A stretch of 64,000 nt of DNA from Mitsuaria sp. 7. Lineage in GTDB: Bacteria > Pseudomonadota > Gammaproteobacteria > Burkholderiales > Burkholderiaceae_C. The translations under genes and the position numbers were made by a program. The notes beneath the pieces were generated by a model. It saw only the letters and a program-made list of their open reading frames with translations, was not told the DNA's origin and did no database searches. Shown piece by piece: positions 43,097 to 52,016 of the stretch. Every line of letters starts with the position of its first letter. The stretch's first letter is position 1. The DNA lies in NCBI RefSeq assembly GCF_001653795.1, contig NZ_CP011514.1, positions 5,328,727-5,392,726 of the forward strand, given 5' to 3'.

Positions 43097-45898
43097 TCAG
43101 AAGTTGTAGCTGCCCGTCAGATAAACGGTGCGGCCCAGCGGGCTGGCGTAACGCGGGTCGTAACCGACCTGGTGGCCCGACGAGTCGCGCAGCGTCAGCG
43201 GCGGGTTCTGGTCGGTCAGGTTCTGGATGCCCAGACGCAGTTCCAGCGCCTTGTTGTAGCGGTAGGTGCCTTGGTAGTCGAAGGTGATGTAGTTCGGCAC
43301 CAGCAGCTGGATCTGGGTGTTCTGACCGGTCTGCAGGTCACGCACGGTCTGCTGGATGTCCTTGTAGCCGGAGCGGTACTTCACGACCAGGGCGTTGGTG
43401 AGCTTGCCGGTGTCCAGCGCGAACTTGGCCTGCGCCGTGTTGCGGAAGATCACCTGCGCGTCCACGCCGTACTTGCCGAGGCTGTCGGTGAAGTCGTTGG
43501 ACGTGCCCGGGCGCGTGTACTTGGCCTGGATCATGTAGGTGCCGTTGACCGTGGTGGTCAGGCGGCCCAGGCCTTCGATGTTGATCCGGCCGTCCAGGGC
43601 CCAGTCCAGGCCCTTGTAGTTGGACTTGCCGATGTTGGTGGACATCGACATGAACGCGTACAGCGGGTTCGCTTCGGCCGGCAGCTTGTAGGTCGTGAAC
43701 AGGGACTTGAACTGCTCGGGATTGGCGAACGCCTGGTTCGCGGAGACCGCGGAGACCGCGTCACGCAGGTCCAGCTGCCAGTAGTCCAGGCTGCCGCCGA
43801 AGTTGCGGGTCGGGTCGAAGCGGATGCCCAGGGTGGCCTGCTTGGACTTTTCCGGCTTCAGGTTCTCGTTGCCGCCCGAGAGCTGGGTGTACTGCTGCTT
43901 GCCGGGCTTGCAGGGCGCCGCGCCGCTGCCGTCGCCGGGGAACGGGCAGTTGTAGCTGGAAGCCGTCACGCCGTTGTTCACCAGCGGCTGGGCGATGTCC
44001 AGCATGTCCGGGGCCTTGAAGCCGGTGCCGTAGGAGCCGCGCAGCACCAGGGTGCTGGTCGGCTTGTAGCTGGCGGACAGCTTGTAGGTCGTGGCGCTCT
44101 CGGTCTTGCCGAAGTCGCGGCCGTTCACGGCGTCCTTGATCTTGCTGATGCTGTCGTAGCGCAGCGCGGCGGTCATTTCCAGGCCCTTCACGACCGGGAT
44201 CACGAATTCGGCGAAGGCGCCGACGTTGTCGCGCGCCAGGTCGTACTTCGGGTTCGCCGCGAAGTTGTAGATCACGCCGTTGACCGCGTCGGCCGACGGC
44301 GTCTGCTTGAAGTGGTAGTTGCGGAAGTCCGCGCCGACGCCCAGGCTGACCGCGCCGGCCGGCAGGTTGAAGATCTCGCTGGAGGCGCGCACGTCGGCGC
44401 CCTTGAGCGTCGTCGAGGCTTCGCGGATCGTGCCGTGATAGATCGAGTCGCTGATCAGCTGCTGCGTCGCGGCGCTCTGGTTGCCGGACGGCACGAACGG
44501 GTCGAGCGCGCCGGTGGCCAGGATGTTGTTGAACTCCTTGGCCTTGAAGTAGCCGCCGACGTACTTCTCGTCCAGCGCGTTCTCGGACCAGGTCAGGGCA
44601 CCGTTCACCGACCAGTTGCCGAATTCAGCGTCGGCGCCGACGACGACGTGCTTCGCGTCGGTGACGGTCTGCGAGTCGCGGGTGCCGAAGTCGGTGGCGC
44701 GATAGCTCGCGGACACCGTGTCGATGTGGGCGATCTGGGCCGGCGTCAGGTACGGCGCGACGTACTTGGTGAACAGCGGCGACGTGGTCGCGATGGCGAT
44801 CGGCACCGGGTTCGGGGCGATGCGCGCGGTCAGGTCCAGACGCGTGAAGGCCACGTCGGAGAACAGCTTGATCTTGTCGTTGATCTTCAGCTCGCCGGTG
44901 ACGAACACCGAGTCGCGGGTCGATTCCGGATAGACGTCGATCGTGCTGACGAAGTCGAACGCGCACTGGGCAGTGCCGCTCTTGACGTTCGAGTTGGCCG
45001 GGATGGTGTTGGCCAGGCTGTAGACGTTGTTCGGCGCGCATTGGCCGTTGGCCATGCGGTACGGGTTGAAGGCGTAGGCACCCAGGACCGGCGTGGTCGT
45101 GGGTTCGCCGGCCAGGCGCTTGAAGACGACCGAGGCGTTGGCCGGATCGGCCGACGGGCTGGTGCGGTCGTAGGCGTAGTTCCGGCCGTTGAAGTTGATC
45201 GGCAGGAAGGCGCTCTTGGAGAAGTCGCGGTCGCCGGACTTCAGCTGCTTCTGTTCGTCACGGCGATAGGTGGCCATGACGTTGAAGCCGTCGCGCTGCA
45301 GGTCGCCGAAGCCGTAGCTGCCGCTCACGTTGTAGGAGGTGCCGCCGTCGCCGCGCGGGTTGCTGTAGGTGGCGGTGAGGTTGCCGCCCTGCACGTTCTT
45401 CTTCAGGACGAAGTTCACCACGCCGGCGATGGCGTCCGAGCCGTACAGCGCGGAGGCGCCGTCGGTCAGGACTTCGATGCGCTCGATGGCGCTCATCGGG
45501 ATGGAGTTCAGGTTGATCCGGCTGCCCGAGCCCGTCGGGGCGATGCGGCGGCCGTTCAGCAGCACCAGCGTGTAGCTTTCGCCGACGCCGTGGATCGAGG
45601 CCGTGGCGATGCCGCCCGAGTTCGAGCCGATGGCGATGTCGCCGATCGTCAGGTTGCCGCCCATCGCGGGCAGGCGCTGGATCAGGTCGGCGACGTTGTT
45701 TGCGCCGGAGGCCTTGATCTCTTCCTGCGTGATCAGCTGGACGGGCAGCGCGCCCTGGTTGGCCACGCGCTTGATGCTCGAGCCCGTGATCTCGATGCGT
45801 TCGAGCTGGGTGTTTTCCTGGGCGTGTGCGGCGCCCATCGAGGCGGCGAGCAGCGCGGCCGCGAGGCTCACACGGCGGAGTTGAAGCGAAGAGGTCAT
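43097..45898 (-). CDS. TonB-dependent outer-membrane receptor 3
   Basis: A 933-residue receptor, the first and most distinct of the three paralogs. The signal peptide is MTSSLQLRRVSLAAALLAAS, cleaved near AHAQ. The TonB-box-like LERIEITGSSIKR, the plug motifs YTLVLLNGRRIAP and IERIEVLTDGASALYGSDAI, and a barrel ending TVYLTGSYNF follow the same plan as its neighbours. The ATG at 45898 fits the signal peptide; longer in-frame forms begin with unrelated sequence. No ferric-citrate-type sigma/anti-sigma pair is near, so regulation is unclear. Substrate unknown. Confidence 0.91.
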   Translation of the reverse strand: MTSSLQLRRVSLAAALLAASMGAAHAQENTQLERIEITGSSIKRVANQGALPVQLITQEEIKASGANNVADLIQRLPAMGGNLTIGDIAIGSNSGGIATASIHGVGESYTLVLLNGRRIAPTGSGSRINLNSIPMSAIERIEVLTDGASALYGSDAIAGVVNFVLKKNVQGGNLTATYSNPRGDGGTSYNVSGSYGFGDLQRDGFNVMATYRRDEQKQLKSGDRDFSKSAFLPINFNGRNYAYDRTSPSADPANASVVFKRLAGEPTTTPVLGAYAFNPYRMANGQCAPNNVYSLANTIPANSNVKSGTAQCAFDFVSTIDVYPESTRDSVFVTGELKINDKIKLFSDVAFTRLDLTARIAPNPVPIAIATTSPLFTKYVAPYLTPAQIAHIDTVSASYRATDFGTRDSQTVTDAKHVVVGADAEFGNWSVNGALTWSENALDEKYVGGYFKAKEFNNILATGALDPFVPSGNQSAATQQLISDSIYHGTIREASTTLKGADVRASSEIFNLPAGAVSLGVGADFRNYHFKQTPSADAVNGVIYNFAANPKYDLARDNVGAFAEFVIPVVKGLEMTAALRYDSISKIKDAVNGRDFGKTESATTYKLSASYKPTSTLVLRGSYGTGFKAPDMLDIAQPLVNNGVTASSYNCPFPGDGSGAAPCKPGKQQYTQLSGGNENLKPEKSKQATLGIRFDPTRNFGGSLDYWQLDLRDAVSAVSANQAFANPEQFKSLFTTYKLPAEANPLYAFMSMSTNIGKSNYKGLDWALDGRINIEGLGRLTTTVNGTYMIQAKYTRPGTSNDFTDSLGKYGVDAQVIFRNTAQAKFALDTGKLTNALVVKYRSGYKDIQQTVRDLQTGQNTQIQLLVPNYITFDYQGTYRYNKALELRLGIQNLTDQNPPLTLRDSSGHQVGYDPRYASPLGRTVYLTGSYNF

Positions 45899-46233
45899 GC
45901 CGGATCCGTCAAATGGCAAAAATGATTCCAGAGCTGATGACTTTGTGTCATCGGACACTGCGCGTAGGTGAACAAACTTTAAGGAACAGGAATTGCCCCC
46001 GGCCCCAGGGACGGCCCCTAAGGGTTTTCCATCCTTGAACGAACGAAGATCGCCATTTCCGGCATGTCGAATGGCACCCGGGTGCTGGAAGTCATGCGTC
46101 GTCCGACAGGACAAGTGCTGAAATCGATACGAGCGGACACAAAAAAAGCGACCCGAAGATCGCTTGGCACTCTGAGGACGTACGCCGCACGAAGACGGCG
46201 ATTCGCGACAGATGGTTACTGTTGGTCTGGCGT
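45899..46233. other. 335-bp region between malate synthase G and TonB receptor 3
   Basis: Contains the glcB terminator at 46140-46165, then the promoter region of receptor 3. A small hairpin, GATGAC (45936-45941) with GTCATC (45947-45952), lies about 38 bases before the receptor start. No gene is supported here. Confidence 0.6.
46140..46165 (-). terminator. rho-independent terminator of glcB
   Basis: AAGCGA (46146-46151) pairs with TCGCTT (46160-46165) with an eight-base loop; the preceding A-run at 46141-46147 gives the U-tract on the minus strand. Confidence 0.8.
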
Positions 46234-48441
46234 TCAGCCGCCGGCGGCAGATCCCGCCGCCTTGCGCTTCTGCCGCCAGGCGTGCAGCAGCGGCTCGGTG
46301 TAGCCGCTCGGCTGTTCACGCCCTCTGAACACCAGATCGAGCGCCGCCTGATACGCCATGCTGTTCGGATGGCCGGCCATCGGTTCGTACAGCGGGTCTC
46401 CCGCGTTCTGGGCGTCGACTATGACCGCCATGCGTTCGAATGTCGCCCGAACTTGTTGTTCAGTCACGACGCCGTGGTGCAGCCAGTTCGCCACATGCTG
46501 GCTGGAGATGCGCAAAGTCGCCCGGTCTTCCATCAGGCCGACCTGGTTGATGTCCGGGACCTTCGAGCAGCCGACGCCCTGATCGATCCAGCGCACCACG
46601 TAGCCGAGGATGCCCTGGATGTTGTTGTCCAGCTCCTGCTGCTTCTCGGTGTCGCTCCACGACGGATCGGCCGCCACGGGGATCGTGAGCAGTCGCTGCA
46701 GCAGTTCCGCGCGATCGACGCCCGGCGCCTCGGCCTCGATCTGCTGCTGGACCTGCGCCACGCTGACCTGGTGGTAATGCAGCGCATGCAGCGTCGCGGC
46801 GGTCGGACTGGGCACCCAGGCGGTGTTGGCGCCGGCCTTGGGATGGGCGATCTTCTGTTCGAGCATCGCGGCCATCAGGTCGGGCATCGCCCACATGCCC
46901 TTGCCGATCTGGGCGCGACCGCGCAGGCCGGCGCTCAGGCCCGTCAGCACGTTGTTGCGCTCGTAGGCCTGGATCCAGGCGCTGGCCTTCATGTCGCCCT
47001 TGCGCAGCATCGGACCGGCGAGCATCGCGGTGTGCATCTCGTCGCCGGTGCGGTCCAGGAAGCCGGTGTTGATGAAGGCGACGCGGCTGGGCGCCGCGGC
47101 GATGCAGGCCGCCAGGTTGACGCTGGTGCGGCGCTCCTCGTCCATGATGCCGAGCTTGACGGTCGAGGCCGGCAGGCCGAGCAACTGCTCGACGCGACCG
47201 AACAGCTCGTTGGCGAAGCCGACCTCGGCCGGGCCGTGCATCTTCGGCTTGACGATGTAGATCGAACCGCGGCGCGAGTTGCGCAATCCGGAGCCGGACA
47301 GCTGCTTCAGGTCGTGGACCGAGATCAGCGTCGTGACGACGGCGTCCAGGATGCCCTCGGGGATCTCGCGATCGCCCTCGAGCAGGATGGCGGGGTTGGT
47401 CATCAGGTGGCCGACGTTGCGGACGAACAGCAGCGAGCGGCCCGGCAGCACGACGTCGTCGCCGCCGCCGGCGGCCTTGTAGACGCGGTCCGGATTCAGG
47501 CGTCGGACGAAGGTCCGGCCCCCCTTGCTGACCTCCTCGGTCAGCGAGCCGCGCAGGATGCCCAGCCAGTTGCGGTAGGCGAGCAGCTTGTCCTCGGCGT
47601 CGACGGCGGCGATCGAGTCCTCGAGGTCGAGGATGGTCGACAGCGCCGATTCCATCAGCACGTCCGAGATGCCTGCGGCGTCGGTCTGGCCGATCGTCGA
47701 GCTGCGATCGAACTGGACCTCGAGATGGATGCCGTTGTGACCCAGCAGGATCGCCGTCGGTGCGGCCGCATCGCCCAGATAGCCGATGAACTGGGCTGCA
47801 TCGGCCATCGCGACCGTGCGGCCGTCCTTCAGCGCGACGGCCAGCGCCGTGCCGTTCACGGTGTAGCCGGTCGCGTCGGCGTGGGAGGCGCCCGCGAGCG
47901 GCGCGGCCTGGTCCAGCACCTGGCGGGCGAAGGCGATGACCTTCGCGCCGCGCACCGGGTTGTAGCCGCCGGCGCGCTCGGCGCCGTCGGTCTCGGCAAT
48001 GACATCGGTGCCGTAGAGCGCGTCATAGAGCGAGCCCCAGCGCGCGTTCGCCGCGTTCAGCGCATAGCGGGCGTTCAGGATGGGCACCACCAGCTGCGGG
48101 CCGGCCTGGATCGCGAGCTCGGCGTCCACGTTGGCGGTCGTCGCCTTCGGATCCGCCGGCAGCGGCACCAGATAGCCGATCTGCTTCAGGAAAGCCTGAT
48201 ACGCCGCCATGTCGGCGATCGGGCCGGGATGGGCGCGATGCCAGCCGTCGATCTCGGTCTGCAGCCGGTCGCGCTCGGCCAGCAGCGCGGCGTTCTTCGC
48301 CGCCAGCTCATGCGCCAGCGCGTCGAAGCCGTGCCAGAACGCGGCCGGTTCGACGCCGGTGCCGGGCAGCGCCTCGGTCTCGATGAAACGGGCCAGGGCG
48401 GCATCGACCTGGAGGCGGTGGTGTTGGCTGCGTGCGGTCAT
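46234..48441 (-). CDS. glcB: malate synthase G
   Basis: A 735-residue enzyme that condenses glyoxylate with acetyl-CoA to malate, used in growth on acetate or glycolate. The N-terminus [19 protein letters not shown], the catalytic-region block [17 protein letters not shown] and [20 protein letters not shown] are all typical of the long monomeric G form. Length matches the E. coli enzyme (about 723). The ATG at 48441 has GGAG just upstream. It is divergent from the LysR gene at 48607. No isocitrate lyase or glycolate oxidase gene is in the window. Confidence 0.95.
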   Translation of the reverse strand: MTARSQHHRLQVDAALARFIETEALPGTGVEPAAFWHGFDALAHELAAKNAALLAERDRLQTEIDGWHRAHPGPIADMAAYQAFLKQIGYLVPLPADPKATTANVDAELAIQAGPQLVVPILNARYALNAANARWGSLYDALYGTDVIAETDGAERAGGYNPVRGAKVIAFARQVLDQAAPLAGASHADATGYTVNGTALAVALKDGRTVAMADAAQFIGYLGDAAAPTAILLGHNGIHLEVQFDRSSTIGQTDAAGISDVLMESALSTILDLEDSIAAVDAEDKLLAYRNWLGILRGSLTEEVSKGGRTFVRRLNPDRVYKAAGGGDDVVLPGRSLLFVRNVGHLMTNPAILLEGDREIPEGILDAVVTTLISVHDLKQLSGSGLRNSRRGSIYIVKPKMHGPAEVGFANELFGRVEQLLGLPASTVKLGIMDEERRTSVNLAACIAAAPSRVAFINTGFLDRTGDEMHTAMLAGPMLRKGDMKASAWIQAYERNNVLTGLSAGLRGRAQIGKGMWAMPDLMAAMLEQKIAHPKAGANTAWVPSPTAATLHALHYHQVSVAQVQQQIEAEAPGVDRAELLQRLLTIPVAADPSWSDTEKQQELDNNIQGILGYVVRWIDQGVGCSKVPDINQVGLMEDRATLRISSQHVANWLHHGVVTEQQVRATFERMAVIVDAQNAGDPLYEPMAGHPNSMAYQAALDLVFRGREQPSGYTEPLLHAWRQKRKAAGSAAGG

Positions 48442-48548
48442 GACGGCTCCGAAAGACGGTTCAACGGTTGCTTGACTGTAGGGCGTGAGGACGCGTCGAT
48501 TCATGTCGGCCCCGGTCGAGGATCCCTGACTTTTTTGCACAAATAACA

Positions 48549-48562
48549 ACGACCAGGGTCGT
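48549..48562. promoter_or_regulatory. palindrome between glcB and LysR
   Basis: ACGACC-AG-GGTCGT is a perfect inverted repeat, 45 bases upstream of the LysR start and 108 bases upstream of glcB. It could be a regulator site. Confidence 0.35.
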
Positions 48563-48606
48563 CATTCATTGCCTCGGGCGGCGCAACGGTCCAACAATGG
48601 TCCTCC

Positions 48607-49542
48607 ATGGACCGCCTCAAACAGATCGAGTCCTTCGCGCTGGTCGCGACCAAGGGCAGCCTCACCGCCGCCGCGCAGGCCGAGGGCGTGGCCCCGGCGG
48701 TGATGGGTCGCCGCCTCGACGCGCTGGAGGCGCGGCTGGGCGTGAAGCTGCTGCTGCGCACGACGCGCAAGCTGACGCTGACGCACGAGGGCATCGCCTT
48801 CCTCGAGGACTGCCAACGCCTGCTCGCCGAGTTCGCCAGCGCCGAGGCCAGCGTCAGCGCTGGCGGCGTGAAGGCGAGCGGCCATCTGCGGATCACCGCG
48901 CCAGCGGGCTTCGGTCGACGCCACGTCGCGCCGCTGGTGCCGGACTTCCTGGCGCGGCACCCGGAAGTCAGCCTGTCGCTCAATCTCAGCGATCGCGTCG
49001 TCGACATCGTCAACGAAGGCTTCGACTGCGCGGTGCGGGTCGGCGACCTCAGCGACTCCAGCCTGATCAGCATGCGTCTGGCCGACAACCGGCGGCTGTG
49101 CGTGGCGGCGCCCTCCTACCTGAAGCGCGCCGGCACGCCCAGGCATCCGTCCGAGCTGATGCGGCACGAATGCCTGACGCTGAGTTCGGACGCCAGCCAG
49201 ACCCGCGGATGGGCCTTCCGCATCGATGGCCAGGTGCAGCATCTGCGGCCCAGCGGGCGGCTCGACTGCAGCGACGGCCAGGTGCTCCACGACTGGTGCC
49301 GGCAGGGACTCGGCCTGGCCTGGCGCAGCACCTGGGAAGTGGCCGCGGCGCTGCATGCGGGCGAGCTGGTCAGCGTGCTCGACGATTTCGCCGCGCCGCC
49401 CAACGGCATCTTCGCCGTGCTGCCCCAGCGCAAGCACCTGCCCTTGCGGGTGAGGCTCTGGATAGACTTCCTCAAGGAGCATCACGGCAGCCCCGACTAC
49501 TGGGGAAGCTGGGCGCGTGCCTCCACCGCGGAGACCCCATGA
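48607..49542 (+). CDS. LysR-family transcriptional regulator
   Basis: A 311-residue regulator with N-terminal helix-turn-helix MDRLKQIESFALVATKGSLT and an effector-binding domain of the usual LysR type. It is divergent from glcB with a 165-base intergenic region and is translationally coupled to the DUF2214 gene downstream (ATGA overlap). Control of glcB is possible from position, but coupling to the membrane protein suggests that may be the real partner. Confidence 0.9.
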   Translation: MDRLKQIESFALVATKGSLTAAAQAEGVAPAVMGRRLDALEARLGVKLLLRTTRKLTLTHEGIAFLEDCQRLLAEFASAEASVSAGGVKASGHLRITAPAGFGRRHVAPLVPDFLARHPEVSLSLNLSDRVVDIVNEGFDCAVRVGDLSDSSLISMRLADNRRLCVAAPSYLKRAGTPRHPSELMRHECLTLSSDASQTRGWAFRIDGQVQHLRPSGRLDCSDGQVLHDWCRQGLGLAWRSTWEVAAALHAGELVSVLDDFAAPPNGIFAVLPQRKHLPLRVRLWIDFLKEHHGSPDYWGSWARASTAETP

Positions 49543-49994
49543 CCCTGGAAGCCCTGCTCGCCGGCCTGCACATCGTGGCCATCCTCAGCCTGGTCGTGTT
49601 CCTGGCCAGCCAGGCGGCGCTGTGCCGCAGCGAATGGATGAACCCGGCCGTCGTGCGCCGCCTCTCGCGGCTGGACCTGATCTACGGCATCACCGCGGTG
49701 GCGGTGCTGCAGACCGGCCTGGCGCGCACCTGGTGGGGCACGAAGGGCCTGGGCTGGTACTGGCACCAGCCGCTGCTGCACTTCAAGTTCGGGATGTTCG
49801 TCGTGATCGGGCTGATCTCGATCAAGCCGACGCTGACCTACCGACGCTGGCTGAAGACGCTGGACGGCGGCGGCGGCCTGCCCAGCGAGACCGAGATCCG
49901 CGCTACGCGCCGCCTCGTGATGATGCAGGCGCACCTGCTGATCCTGATCCCGATCGCGGCGGTGATGCTCGCGCGGGGCGTCCTCACCCAATGA
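49539..49994 (+). CDS. DUF2214 membrane protein
   Basis: A 151-residue membrane protein with four hydrophobic segments: about 5-25, 45-63, 80-98 and 128-148. The opening MTLEALLAGLHIVAILSLVV and the middle RTWWGTKGLGWYWHQPLLHFK fit the DUF2214 family of predicted membrane proteins. The ATG overlaps the LysR stop by four bases, so the two are made together. Function unknown. Confidence 0.82.
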   Translation: MTLEALLAGLHIVAILSLVVFLASQAALCRSEWMNPAVVRRLSRLDLIYGITAVAVLQTGLARTWWGTKGLGWYWHQPLLHFKFGMFVVIGLISIKPTLTYRRWLKTLDGGGGLPSETEIRATRRLVMMQAHLLILIPIAAVMLARGVLTQ

Positions 49995-50020
49995 ACAAGG
50001 CCCTCGTCAGAGGGCCTTGT
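49995..50020. terminator. hairpin between convergent DUF2214 and psiF genes
   Basis: ACAAGGCCCTC (49995-50005) pairs perfectly with GAGGGCCTTGT (50010-50020) around GTCA. An 11-bp stem at the point where two genes converge suggests a shared terminator, though the U-tract is short on both strands. Confidence 0.7.
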
Positions 50021-50049
50021 GTCATGGCGTCACGCGCGTAGTCGCGGCC

Positions 50050-50379
50050 TTACTTGGCGGAGAGGCACTCTTTCATGAACGTCTTGCGGGCGTCGCCGGT
50101 CTTGCCCTTGGCCTCGGCGTTGCAGGTGGTCATCTTGGTCTGCTGAGCCGTCTTCGCGGGGCCCGAAGCGGTCTCGCCCTTCAGGCAGCTGCTCATGAAG
50201 ACCTTGCGCTCATCGCCGGACTTGTCCTTGGCATCGGCGTTGCAGGACTTCATCAGCTGCTGCTGCTTCAGCTGCTTCTCGGACGGTGCCTTCTTCGCAT
50301 CGTCCGCGGCATGCGCGCCCAGCGCGGCCAGCGCGAGCAGGGCACCAGCGAACAGCGAGGTCGGGGTCAGGTGTTTCAT
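50050..50379 (-). CDS. psiF: PsiF-repeat exported protein
   Basis: A 109-residue secreted protein with signal peptide MKHLTPTSLFAGALLALAAL, cleaved near AHAA, and two PsiF repeats (MKSCNADAKDKSGDERKVFM and MTTCNAEAKGKTGDARKTFM), each with a conserved Cys pair. PsiF proteins are named from a phosphate-starvation-inducible gene of E. coli but their job is unknown. The ATG at 50379 has AGGAGA upstream; a GTG three bases earlier is less likely. A CRP/FNR-type box lies about 43 bases upstream of the likely transcription start. Confidence 0.85.
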   Translation of the reverse strand: MKHLTPTSLFAGALLALAALGAHAADDAKKAPSEKQLKQQQLMKSCNADAKDKSGDERKVFMSSCLKGETASGPAKTAQQTKMTTCNAEAKGKTGDARKTFMKECLSAK

Positions 50380-50433
50380 CACTCTCTCCTACGGGGCTAC
50401 AGGGGGTTTGGGGAAGGACCTGTGAGGCAGTTG

Positions 50434-50439
50434 AGCATA
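50434..50439 (-). promoter_or_regulatory. -10 box of psiF
   Basis: TATGCT on the minus strand, 55 bases upstream of the psiF start, placing transcription start near 50427. Confidence 0.45.
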
Positions 50440-50463
50440 CGAACGAACCGCCCTCAAGTGCGG

Positions 50464-50477
50464 TTGACGTACGTCAA
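50464..50477. promoter_or_regulatory. CRP/FNR-type box upstream of psiF
   Basis: TTGACGTACGTCAA is a perfect 14-bp palindrome of the TTGAN6TCAA form bound by FNR/Dnr/CRP-type regulators. Its centre is about 43 bases upstream of the start predicted from the TATGCT box, the class II activator position. Confidence 0.55.
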
Positions 50478-50546
50478 GAAACCCGATGACCCGGACCGGT
50501 TGGCCTCGATTCGACGCGCGCCTGCTGGTGCGAGTCAGAGGGCCAC

Positions 50547-51929
50547 TCACATGATCCGGCGCGGAGAAGCCAGCGCCTCATGGGCGAGATGGAGCCGCCT
50601 GACAAGAACCTGGATGAAAGCCCGGTCGAACCGGTGCTGGCACTCGGGACTGAGCTGCCCCAGCGACTCCGGCGTGAAGGACACGGTTGTGCAAAGTTGG
50701 GTCACCCGAATGTCGGTGCTGTGGCGGCGCAGATCGGGATTCGGCGCCAGATAGGCCATCTCGCCGACGGAGGTGCCGGTGCCCAGCGTCGCGACCAGCG
50801 CCTCGTCGCGCCAGACCTCGACCTCGCCCTGCGTGATGATGTGGAAGGTGTTGCCTTCCTGGCCCTTCTTGAACAGCAGGTAGTCGAGCGGATAACGGCG
50901 CCAGCGCGCGCGCCGCACGACTTCCCAGAGCTCGACGTCGCCGAAGCCCGCGAAGAACTCCAGCCCGCGCAGCAGGTTGAAACGCTCCGAGTCCTTCACC
51001 TCGTTGAGCCGCGCCAGCGGCACCAGTTGCCTGGCCACGAGCTCCGACAGCGCCTGGCCGAAGGACTCCCAGTCGGGATAGCGCTCGGACGGGTGCTTGT
51101 AGAGCGCGCGCTGGATGACCGCGTCCAGCTCCGCCGTCACGCCGCCGCGCTGGCCCACCAGCGGCTGCGGCGCCTGGTGGTAGATCTGGTGCATCAGCGC
51201 CATCTGGTTGGGCGCGTCGAAGGGCGGCCGGCCGCTCACCAGGTGGTACAGCACGGCGCCCAGCGCATAGATGTCGGCCTGGGCGCCGACGTCGCCGCCC
51301 TCGATCTGCTCCGGCGGCATGTAGGCCAGCGAGCCGACGCGATGCACCTGCGTCATGTCGGCATTGAGATTGAGCGCGCTGCCGAAGTCGCTGACCTTCA
51401 GGTCGGTGACCTGGCCCTGGCTGTCGAGCACCGCCAGCAGGTTCGCGGGCTTGATGTCGCGGTGGACGACGCCCTGGCGGAACACATACGACAGCGCCAT
51501 CGCGCACTTGAACCCGAGTTCGACGATCTGGTCCAGCGGCAGCAGCCGGTCGTTGCGGCAGAAGTGCTTCAGCGTGACGCCGTGGACGAACTCCATGACG
51601 AGGTAGGGCAGGTCGCCGTCCTGCACCGCGTCGAGGATCTGCACCACGTTCGGGTGCTGCAGCCGGCCGGCCAGCGCGGCCTCGGCGGCGAAGAAGCGGA
51701 TGCTGAGCGTGTCTTCCTCGGACCGGCCGCCGGCCGACCAGGCGCGCATGCGCTTGATGGCGACCTCCTGGCCCTTGAAGTCGTCCATCGCGAGGAAGAC
51801 GTCGCTGGTCGCGCCTTCGCCCAGCCGTCTCAGCACGCGGTACTTGCCGATCTGCTCCGGCAGGTCGGCCAGTCCACCGAGCGTCGATTCGGAAAAGGTG
51901 GAGGGACGGAGATCGTCGGAGGCGCTCAT
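50547..51929 (-). CDS. Ser/Thr protein kinase with cyclic-nucleotide-binding domain
   Basis: A 460-residue signalling protein. Residues about 28-290 form a Hanks-type kinase: glycine loop [12 protein letters not shown], Lys59 in VAIKRM, catalytic Asp158 in [10 protein letters not shown], and DFGSA. From about 320 to 440 follows a cyclic-nucleotide-binding-like domain ([32 protein letters not shown]). No membrane segment is seen, so it acts in the cytoplasm. The start at 51929 ([10 protein letters not shown]) precedes the kinase domain without a clear ribosome-binding site; an in-frame start at 51977 is possible. It is divergent from argS. Confidence 0.9.
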   Translation of the reverse strand: MSASDDLRPSTFSESTLGGLADLPEQIGKYRVLRRLGEGATSDVFLAMDDFKGQEVAIKRMRAWSAGGRSEEDTLSIRFFAAEAALAGRLQHPNVVQILDAVQDGDLPYLVMEFVHGVTLKHFCRNDRLLPLDQIVELGFKCAMALSYVFRQGVVHRDIKPANLLAVLDSQGQVTDLKVSDFGSALNLNADMTQVHRVGSLAYMPPEQIEGGDVGAQADIYALGAVLYHLVSGRPPFDAPNQMALMHQIYHQAPQPLVGQRGGVTAELDAVIQRALYKHPSERYPDWESFGQALSELVARQLVPLARLNEVKDSERFNLLRGLEFFAGFGDVELWEVVRRARWRRYPLDYLLFKKGQEGNTFHIITQGEVEVWRDEALVATLGTGTSVGEMAYLAPNPDLRRHSTDIRVTQLCTTVSFTPESLGQLSPECQHRFDRAFIQVLVRRLHLAHEALASPRRIM

Positions 51930-51984
51930 CGGAGGGTCATCCTGCCCCAGGGAGAGGGTGCGGGCAAGGGGGGGCACACGGTCT

Positions 51985-52008
51985 CTTACAGGGGAGGTCC
52001 CCTAAAAT
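51985..52008 (+). promoter_or_regulatory. argS promoter with palindrome in the spacer
   Basis: CTTACA/TCTTAC near 51985 and TAAAAT at 52003-52008 resemble -35 and -10 boxes. Between them lies the perfect inverted repeat AGGGGA-GG-TCCCCT (51990-52003), a position where a bound protein would block RNA polymerase. Confidence 0.45.
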
Positions 52009-52016
52009 GCGGCCCC

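Noticed and set aside
51938..51971. A second REP-like element upstream of the kinase gene
   Set aside because: Only a nine-base CCCTCTCCC core matches the element at 55281-55317, with no matching palindrome, so a common origin is not supported.
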